64,000 nucleotides of DNA, from the NCBI GenBank assembly GCA_003252455.1, contig QKED01000044.1, positions 39,213 to 103,212 on the forward strand, given 5' to 3'. This stretch comes from Gammaproteobacteria bacterium. Lineage in GTDB: Bacteria > Pseudomonadota > Gammaproteobacteria > Thiohalomonadales > Thiohalomonadaceae. The notes below the pieces were generated by a model. That model saw only the letters and a program-made list of their open reading frames with translations, was not told the origin of the DNA and searched no databases. Position 1 is the first letter of the stretch, and every line of letters begins with the position of its first letter. Of the stretch, positions 57,026-64,000 are shown piece after piece. Both the position numbers and the translations under genes were made by a program.

Positions 57026-59098
57026 TCAGCCCATGGAGGAGAAGTCGTAGGTGAGGTCATCCAGTTGCGGGGCGAGAAATTCGCCTTGGATATAGGCGAT
57101 GCCCATGGTCCAGATCACCGGCAGGGTCTGCGCATCGGCGATGGACTCGGCGATGGTGATGCGGTTCATGGTGCGGGCCGTCTCGGCGATCTCTTGCACG
57201 CGCAGGTTGCTCGACTCGTTACTGGCGATATCGTTGACCAGACTGCCGTCGATCTTGAGGATGTCGCACTCCACGTGTTTGAGCAGGTTGCCGTAGTTGG
57301 GCAGCACGCCGAAATGGTCGAGGGCGAGGCGGATACGCAGCTGCTTGAGACCAGTGGAGAGGATCTTGATCGCCTTGAGGTTGGAGTTGGCATCGGTCTC
57401 AGAGACCTGAAGGGTAAGGGCGTTGGCCGGTATACGGGTGGCCTTGATCAGGTCACGCAACCAGGGCAGCGTCTTGGGTTCTTTGAGCGACGTGGCGGAG
57501 AGGTTGATGTAGAAGTTGATACGCCGTCCGGCCTGTCGCTCCTGGGCCAGGCGCTTAGCGGCGTTGGCCAGCACCCAGCGGTCGACAGCGACCATCAGAC
57601 CGCGCCGTTCGGCCACCGGGAGGAAAACCTCGGGTTTGAAGTCGTCGTCCGCTTCGAGTGAGGTGAGCAGAACCTCGTAGTTCTCGTCGGTATCGCCCTG
57701 GAGGCTGACGATGGGCAGGTAGTTGAGAGTGAAGAGCCCTTCACGTAGCGCATTCTTGATACGCTCGACGATGACCGCCTCCTGCTCCTTCTCGTGCATC
57801 TCCTCCTTGGCGGGGTTGTAGATCTGCGCCTTGTTGCCACCGGCCTCGACCGCCTTGTTGCAGGCACGCTCGGAGCGCGAGAGCACCTCTTGCGGGTCTT
57901 GAATGGTGTTGTTGAACATGCCCACGCCGATACTGCAGGTGGTGGTGATGGTCTGACCACCGATGTCGAAGATGTGGTCTTCGACCTGACGCAGGATCTT
58001 CTCCGCCTCGGCCATACCAGTGACGCCATCGACATCGTAGAGCATGATGGTGAAGATGTGCGATTCGAGGCGCGCGACGAAGTCTTCGTCACTTAGGGTG
58101 TGCTTCTTGAGCAGCGCGGCCACATCGGCCAGGACCAGATCGGAACCGGCGATACCGGCGTTCTCGCGCACCTGCCTGTAGTCGTCCACGACTACATAGA
58201 GTAGACAGCCGCTACGGTGGGTCTTGGAGATGGTCTGGTTGAGGGCGTCGAGGAAGAACTGGCGGTTGTAGGCACCGGTGAGGAGGTCCTGTTTGGAGAG
58301 GTCGTCGAGCTTCTTCTCCAGCTCCTTGCTCACGGACTGGTCGCGGATGATGATCTGCGTACAGGGTTCGCCCTCGAAGGTGGCCGGGGAGAACTCCATG
58401 GTGATCTTGAAGTTGCTGCCATCGAAGCGGGCACCCAATACGTCGAGGCTGCTGTCGCGCGAATCGCCCTTCTGGTAGCGACGCAAGAACTCCTTGAACT
58501 TCCCGGCGTCCTCGCCCGAGACGAGGTCCATGATCGGCATGCCCTCGATCTCATCCATGTCGGTATAGCCGAACATCTGCAGATAAGATTCGTTGGCGTA
58601 GATGTGCATGCCCTCGCTGACGTAGCTGATGGCATCGCGAGAGGTGTTGACCAGACTCTGGGCACGGGCACTGGCCTCATCGAGGCGCACACGGCACTGG
58701 GCGAGATGGAGACGGTCGTTGAGGGCGGAGAGTTCGCGCAGCAGGGCGTGTTCGAGTCGATGGGGCTGGCCCATGGTCACCACGTCCTTGGCGCCAGCCT
58801 TGAGCAGTTCGGTTTCGCGGGGCGGGTTGGACTCGTTGACCAATACCAGCAGCGGTACGTCACGTTTACTCATCTCGACGACGTGCAGCGCCTCGCGGGC
58901 GGAGAAGTAGGGGATCTCCAATTTGCTGAGGATCATGTTGCCCTGTCCCGCCTCGATGGCGTCGCGCAGGTCTTCATCATCTTCGACACGTGTGGTACGC
59001 ACGGCGTGGCCGGCGTTGCGCAACATGTTGATCACCGTCTCGGTCTCGTTGGATGAGTCGTCGATGACGATCAGCTGCATCAGAAGGTCTTCGCTCAC
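57026..59098 (-). CDS. FimX-like degenerate REC-PAS-GGDEF-EAL protein
   Basis: A 690-residue cytoplasmic protein. Residues 1-125 are a degenerate receiver (VIDDSS at start; the phospho-Asp site seems to be Ser58 in MILSKLE). PAS is at about 150-255. GGDEF is at about 270-430, where the signature reads LESHIF (344-349) and so lacks the cyclase motif. EAL is at about 440-685, where EAL reads EVL (475-477). These losses match Pseudomonas FimX, a c-di-GMP effector that positions type IV pili. So it probably binds c-di-GMP instead of making or degrading it. The start is GTG at 59098 with CGAGG upstream. It lies 108 bp after epmB on the same strand. Confidence 0.85.
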   Translation of the reverse strand: MSEDLLMQLIVIDDSSNETETVINMLRNAGHAVRTTRVEDDEDLRDAIEAGQGNMILSKLEIPYFSAREALHVVEMSKRDVPLLVLVNESNPPRETELLKAGAKDVVTMGQPHRLEHALLRELSALNDRLHLAQCRVRLDEASARAQSLVNTSRDAISYVSEGMHIYANESYLQMFGYTDMDEIEGMPIMDLVSGEDAGKFKEFLRRYQKGDSRDSSLDVLGARFDGSNFKITMEFSPATFEGEPCTQIIIRDQSVSKELEKKLDDLSKQDLLTGAYNRQFFLDALNQTISKTHRSGCLLYVVVDDYRQVRENAGIAGSDLVLADVAALLKKHTLSDEDFVARLESHIFTIMLYDVDGVTGMAEAEKILRQVEDHIFDIGGQTITTTCSIGVGMFNNTIQDPQEVLSRSERACNKAVEAGGNKAQIYNPAKEEMHEKEQEAVIVERIKNALREGLFTLNYLPIVSLQGDTDENYEVLLTSLEADDDFKPEVFLPVAERRGLMVAVDRWVLANAAKRLAQERQAGRRINFYINLSATSLKEPKTLPWLRDLIKATRIPANALTLQVSETDANSNLKAIKILSTGLKQLRIRLALDHFGVLPNYGNLLKHVECDILKIDGSLVNDIASNESSNLRVQEIAETARTMNRITIAESIADAQTLPVIWTMGIAYIQGEFLAPQLDDLTYDFSSMG

Positions 59099-59206
59099 TA
59101 CAAACCTCGTGTGGACTGCATTCCCTGACTCACTACGCCCAAGCGTAAAGTGGTGGGATTGTATCGTTTTTTCTTTATGCCCGCCTGTGTGCCAGGACTC
59201 GTTTAT

Positions 59207-60184
59207 TCAGCTAATCGGGCTTTTATAGGCCCCTCCTGCCTCCTCTCTGACCAATTTCGGCACCAAATACCCGGGTAGTCGCCGGCGCATCTCGTCGAGG
59301 AGCACGAGGGCCTCGCCCTCGTCGACCTGGAAGTGGGCGGTACCGCTCACCGGGTCGAGAAGGTGCAGATAGTAGGGGAGAACACCCATCAAGAATAGGG
59401 ATTCACTCAGGTCGATCAAGCGGCTGGCACTATCGTTTACATCTCTGAGCAGCACCGCCTGATTGAGCAGGGTGACACCGGCGGCGCGCAGTCGCGCCAA
59501 TCCCTGGGCGAGCCCTGGTGGATTCTCGGCCGCGTGGTTCATGTGGAGCACCAGCACCACCTGCAGCGGGCTGCGTGCCAGGCGCTGGGTCAAGGCATCG
59601 GTGAGGCGCTCAGGGATCACCACCGGCAGGCGCGTGTGGATCCGTAGCCGCTTGAGGTGAGGGATCGCCTCCAAGGCATCGAGCAACTCGGCCAGGCGTG
59701 CATCGTCGAGGCTGAGTGGGTCGCCACCGCTTAAGATCACCTCTTCGAGCGTCGGGTCGGCGCCAATGATGGAGACCGCCGCCCGCAGGCGCTCACGGCT
59801 CGGTGCCGTCTCGGCGTAGGGATAGTGGCGACGAAAGCAGTAGCGACAGTGGATGGCACAGACAGGGCTGGCGAGCAGCAGGACACGACCCTGGTATTTG
59901 TGGAGGAGATTGGGTTGCAGCGCCGCCTCCCGCTCACCGAGTGGATCGATGGAGAAGCCCTCGACCTGAGCCAGCTCGTCGGCCACAGGCAACACCTGTC
60001 TGAGCAGCTCCGGCGCAAGTGTCGCCTGATCGAGCCAGCGTCTAGGCACCCGCGCCGGGAACTGCTCCACGACCGCCGATAGCAAGTCCGCATCCAGGGG
60101 GAGACCGAGTTGTCGGTAGAGGCGTTCGAGATCACGCTCGGCGTTCGCCAAGTGGTGCTTCCAGTCGTCGCTTCGCGGTATCAT
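59207..60184 (-). CDS. epmB: EF-P (R)-beta-lysine aminomutase EpmB
   Basis: A 325-residue radical-SAM enzyme of the lysine 2,3-aminomutase type that converts L-alpha-lysine to (R)-beta-lysine for EF-P. The cluster motif is CAIHCRYCFR (CxxxCxxC). SGGDPLSLDD and KRLRIHTRLPV follow, and the C-terminal LVREEAGGAYKS is the short tail of EpmB. E. coli EpmB has about 342 residues. It is divergent from efp with a 99-bp gap. ATG 60184 gives the normal N-terminus; a longer extension through 60928 would overlap efp and is rejected. Confidence 0.95.
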   Translation of the reverse strand: MIPRSDDWKHHLANAERDLERLYRQLGLPLDADLLSAVVEQFPARVPRRWLDQATLAPELLRQVLPVADELAQVEGFSIDPLGEREAALQPNLLHKYQGRVLLLASPVCAIHCRYCFRRHYPYAETAPSRERLRAAVSIIGADPTLEEVILSGGDPLSLDDARLAELLDALEAIPHLKRLRIHTRLPVVIPERLTDALTQRLARSPLQVVLVLHMNHAAENPPGLAQGLARLRAAGVTLLNQAVLLRDVNDSASRLIDLSESLFLMGVLPYYLHLLDPVSGTAHFQVDEGEALVLLDEMRRRLPGYLVPKLVREEAGGAYKSPIS

Positions 60185-60283
60185 AGGGAGATCTTTTCGA
60201 CGCCCGCGGCCAAGGCCTGGGCAAAAACCTTCATCGCCACCGCCTGAGTGCGGCGGGCACGTGCAAACATCGCTGAGGTAGAG

Positions 60284-60853
60284 ATGGCCAGTTACAGCAC
60301 CAACGATTTTAAACGCGGACTGAAGATCATGATAGATAATGATCCCTGCACTATCGTGGAAAACGAGTTCGTCAAGCCCGGTAAAGGCCAGGCCTTCAGC
60401 CGTGTCCGCATCCGCAATCTGCTCACTGGCCGTGTGGTGGAGCGTACCTTCAAGTCCGGCGACACCGTCGAGGCCGCCGACGTGATGGATACCGAAATGC
60501 AGTACCTCTACAACGACGGTGAGGCCTACCACTTCATGCACCCCGAGACCTTCGAGCAGATCGCTGCCGACGACAAGGCCGTGGGTGACAACAAGGTGTG
60601 GCTCAAGGAGCAGGATACCTGCCTGCTGACCCTGTGGAACGGGGCGCCCATCAGCGTCACGCCGCCCAACCACGTGATCCTCAAGGTCGAGGAAACCGAG
60701 CCCGGCATCCGTGGTGACACCGCCACCGGCGGCACCAAGCCGGCCCATCTGGAGGGCGGCGCCGTGGTCCAGGTCCCGCTCTTCATCAGCGAGGGCGACC
60801 TGCTCAAGGTCGATACCCGCAGCGGCGAGTACGTCTCCCGCGCCAAGGAGTAA
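60284..60853 (+). CDS. efp: Elongation factor P
   Basis: A 189-residue translation factor that rescues ribosomes stalled at polyproline. Its N-terminal KOW-like domain has the lysine to be modified, Lys34 in [10 protein letters not shown]. The two OB domains follow, with EF-P signature [15 protein letters not shown]. The lysylation enzymes EpmB and EpmA flank it on either side, so the modified form is expected to be beta-lysyl-Lys34. A terminator follows the stop. Confidence 0.98.
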   Translation: MASYSTNDFKRGLKIMIDNDPCTIVENEFVKPGKGQAFSRVRIRNLLTGRVVERTFKSGDTVEAADVMDTEMQYLYNDGEAYHFMHPETFEQIAADDKAVGDNKVWLKEQDTCLLTLWNGAPISVTPPNHVILKVEETEPGIRGDTATGGTKPAHLEGGAVVQVPLFISEGDLLKVDTRSGEYVSRAKE

Positions 60854-60886
60854 GCGGCCCGGGCATTGGGCCCAATCCGCTGCAAG

Positions 60887-60910
60887 GGGCGTCCAGTGGA
60901 CGCCCTTTTT
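60887..60910 (+). terminator. Terminator of efp
   Basis: An 8-bp stem gggcgtcc/ggacgccc with a 3-nt loop is followed by TTTTTC. epmA starts 28 bp after it, so epmA needs read-through or a promoter within or just before this region. Confidence 0.85.
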
Positions 60911-60937
60911 CTTTGTGCCGCCACTCAACGAAGCCTA

Positions 60938-61942
60938 ATGATGTCCGCGACCCCGCCCGACTGGCGCCCGTCCGCCACCCTCGACACCTTGCGCCTGCGT
61001 GCGGCTATGCTGCAAGGGATCCGGGCCTTCTTCGCCGCCCGTCAGGTGCTGGAGGTCGAGACCCCCCTGCTCTCCCCCGCTACCATACCCGACCCGTACA
61101 TCGAGAGCTTTGCCACCCAATGGCGCCCTGACGGCGCCCTGACAGGCCCCACGCTCTATCTACACACCTCCCCCGAATTTCCCATGAAACGCCTACTCGC
61201 TGCCGGTAGTGGTCCCATCTACCAGGTGGCCAAAGTATTCCGACAAGGGGAGTTAGGCAGTCGACACGGCCCGGAGTTCACCCTACTTGAGTGGTATCGC
61301 CCGGGCTTCAATCACCTGCAACTAATGGATGAAGTGGCCGAACTGGTGGGCGAGATGGCCGAACGACTCACAGGTGATTGCCCGCACATCGGGCGCGTCA
61401 CCTACGCCGAGGCCTTCGAACGCCACCTCGGGGTCGACCCACATCGCGCCTCAATCGATGCCTTGAGGGCCTGCGCCGAACGCGAAGGGATCGACTATCG
61501 CCCCACGCCACAGGAGGCGCAGCAACGCGACACCTGGCTGCATTTGCTGCTGAGCCACTGCATCGAACCTCAGCTCGGGCAGACCCACCCCGAATTTCTC
61601 TACCACTACCCCGCCTCTCAGGCCGCGTTGGCCCGACTCACCGACGATCACCCACCGCTTGCCGCCCGCTTCGAGCTCTACTGGCGCGGTGTGGAGCTGT
61701 GCAACGGCTTCCATGAGCTGTGCGACAGTAAGGAGCAGCGTCAGCGCTTTTGCGCCGATCAGGACACGCGGCAGGCCCTGGGGATGCACATCCCCCCACT
61801 GGATGAGCACCTCTTGGCGGCCCTCACGGCTGGCATGCCCGAGAGTGCCGGGGTGGCGGTGGGGTTGGACCGCCTGTTGATGTTGCTCGCGGGGAAGGAG
61901 CGGATAGCAGAGGTGTTGGCCTTCGACTTCTCGCGGGCCTGA
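60938..61942 (+). CDS. epmA: EF-P-(R)-beta-lysine ligase EpmA
   Basis: A 334-residue class II lysyl-tRNA synthetase homologue (PoxA/GenX/YjeA) that lacks the anticodon domain and attaches (R)-beta-lysine to EF-P Lys34. Motifs of the class II core are visible: VETPLLSPATIPDPYI, motif 2 VAKVFRQGELGSRHGPEFTLLEWYR, here split over about 95-120, and motif 3 GVAVGLDRLLMLL. The start is one of two adjacent ATG codons at 60938/60941. It sits immediately downstream of efp. Confidence 0.97.
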   Translation: MMSATPPDWRPSATLDTLRLRAAMLQGIRAFFAARQVLEVETPLLSPATIPDPYIESFATQWRPDGALTGPTLYLHTSPEFPMKRLLAAGSGPIYQVAKVFRQGELGSRHGPEFTLLEWYRPGFNHLQLMDEVAELVGEMAERLTGDCPHIGRVTYAEAFERHLGVDPHRASIDALRACAEREGIDYRPTPQEAQQRDTWLHLLLSHCIEPQLGQTHPEFLYHYPASQAALARLTDDHPPLAARFELYWRGVELCNGFHELCDSKEQRQRFCADQDTRQALGMHIPPLDEHLLAALTAGMPESAGVAVGLDRLLMLLAGKERIAEVLAFDFSRA

Positions 61943-61966
61943 GCCCCCCCCTCTATGCAAAAAGCA

Positions 61967-61992
61967 AAAAACCCGCCGTACGGCGGGTTTTT
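61967..61992. terminator. Bidirectional terminator after epmA
   Basis: A 12-bp stem aaaaacccgccg with its complement (61967-61978 with 61981-61992) has a very short loop. T-runs at both ends serve epmA and the convergent small membrane gene. Confidence 0.88.
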
Positions 61993-62011
61993 ATTGGGGG
62001 GCTGTCCAGTC

Positions 62012-62164
62012 TTACTGTCCGGGCCACTGATAGACCTGGCTGACCTTCATCATACCCGCCTTCTGGCTCTCCATCATGTGCGCCTGAGCGAAGCCAGTGG
62101 CCACCGCTCCAATGCCGATCATGAGTATCAGAACCATCAGGATATCTGGCTTGCGCCTCCTCAT
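62012..62164 (-). CDS. Small single-pass membrane protein (50 residues), unknown
   Basis: The start at 62164 has AAGGGGG four bases upstream. The peptide has one basic head (RRRKPD), one hydrophobic segment (about 9-28, LMVLILMIGIGAVATGFAQA) and a short tail rich in Met (AHMMESQKAGMMK, five Met). I know no family. It lies 124 bp after the hydrogenase large-subunit gene in the same orientation and could be co-transcribed with it or use its own promoter. An in-frame extension to 62260 has no ribosome binding site and is rejected. Met-rich tails can bind copper, but that is only inference. Confidence 0.5.
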   Translation of the reverse strand: MRRRKPDILMVLILMIGIGAVATGFAQAHMMESQKAGMMKVSQVYQWPGQ

Positions 62165-62276
62165 TCGACCCCCTTTATCGACTATCGACTGCTCTTTGGT
62201 GAGAAATGTAACTTGTTGTGATGTTTTCGACTGCGTCACGTTTATATCCCACTTGACCAAAGCGGAGCAATAGTAT

Positions 62277-62288
62277 GTAAGAAGATTC

Positions 62289-62292
<4 letters not shown>
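62277..62292. promoter_or_regulatory. 7-bp AT-rich inverted repeat at the hydrogenase stop
   Basis: gtaagaa-ga-ttcttac overlaps the hydrogenase stop codon (62289-62291). About 15-45 bp further on the minus strand, TTGCTC and TATAAA 18 bp apart could be a promoter for the 50-residue gene. The repeat may be an operator or a stabilising hairpin. Confidence 0.3.

Positions 62293-64000
<1,708 letters not shown>

Noticed and set aside
58217..59056. 279-codon open frame opposite the FimX-like gene
   Set aside because: It has no recognisable domain and lies fully inside a gene with clear PAS, GGDEF and EAL regions.
59207..60928. Extension of epmB through the efp region (573 codons)
   Set aside because: The extra N-terminus lies antisense to efp; EpmB homology starts at 60184.

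Overview
The window looks like a piece of a GC-rich gammaproteobacterial chromosome. Evidence for that class is the combination of rdgC, a CsiV-type protein, fabI, mltD, the EF-P modification set efp/epmA/epmB, phoBR with a good Pho box, and yejABEF. A membrane-type [NiFe] hydrogenase arranged as in purple sulfur bacteria, together with cytochrome c4, points towards Chromatiales-like sulfur or photosynthetic bacteria, but this placement is inference. Almost every gene is a recognisable chromosomal gene. I see no insertion sequence, integrase, prophage or CRISPR array.

Layout. 1-3645 (minus): a surface-polysaccharide fragment with a partial HpcH/HpaI aldolase, a MurJ-type flippase and a WbpA-type UDP-GlcNAc dehydrogenase. 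3718-7551 (minus): acnB, a hotdog thioesterase and a cytochrome c4-like protein. 7552-8116 (565 bp without a gene): an inverted repeat, a weak promoter and a cobalamin riboswitch. 8117-16580 (plus): eight tightly packed B12 uptake and late-synthesis genes, btuB-cbiB-cobD-btuF-cobQ-cobU-cobT-cobS. 16581-19554 (minus): an unassigned three-gene operon (holin-like membrane protein, lipoprotein, leaderless peptidoglycan-binding transglycosylase), the best candidate for something new. 19799-24286 (plus): an EgtB-like protein with an altered metal site, csiV, a small exported protein, selO and an sseB-like gene. 24288-26732 (minus): a ferredoxin-reductase with an HTH/coiled-coil partner, and rdgC. 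26907-30115 (plus): thioredoxin-like ferredoxin, OmpA-family protein, ABC-F ATPase. 30148-34019 (minus): an ODP di-iron protein, a YdcH-like protein and a tandem pair of DUF4139-type proteins. 34095-36405: two identical tRNA-Glu/tRNA-Ala pairs with separate promoters, gltX, and tRNA-Val. 36617-42503 (plus): a TauE/SafE-like membrane protein, a sigma-54 activator, DUF502, phoB-phoR and a thioredoxin/DsbD-like fusion. 42514-44523 (minus): dnaQ, rnhA and a methyltransferase. 44714-50381 (plus): gloB, mltD and a large acidic SPOR protein. 50451-55967 (minus): yejABEF. 56130-62164: fabI, a FimX-like c-di-GMP protein, epmB, efp, epmA and a 50-residue membrane peptide. 62289-64000 (minus): the [NiFe] hydrogenase large subunit, cut by the right edge.

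How genes cooperate. The riboswitch should repress the whole B12 operon when cobalamin is plentiful. The operon covers outer-membrane import, periplasmic capture, cobyric acid formation, aminopropanol attachment and lower-ligand assembly. It lacks btuCD, a corrinoid adenosyltransferase and the final phosphatase, which must be elsewhere. EpmB and EpmA flank efp and modify its Lys34. PhoB probably autoregulates phoBR through the Pho box. FimX-like, SPOR, MltD, CsiV and the three-gene operon are all envelope-related.
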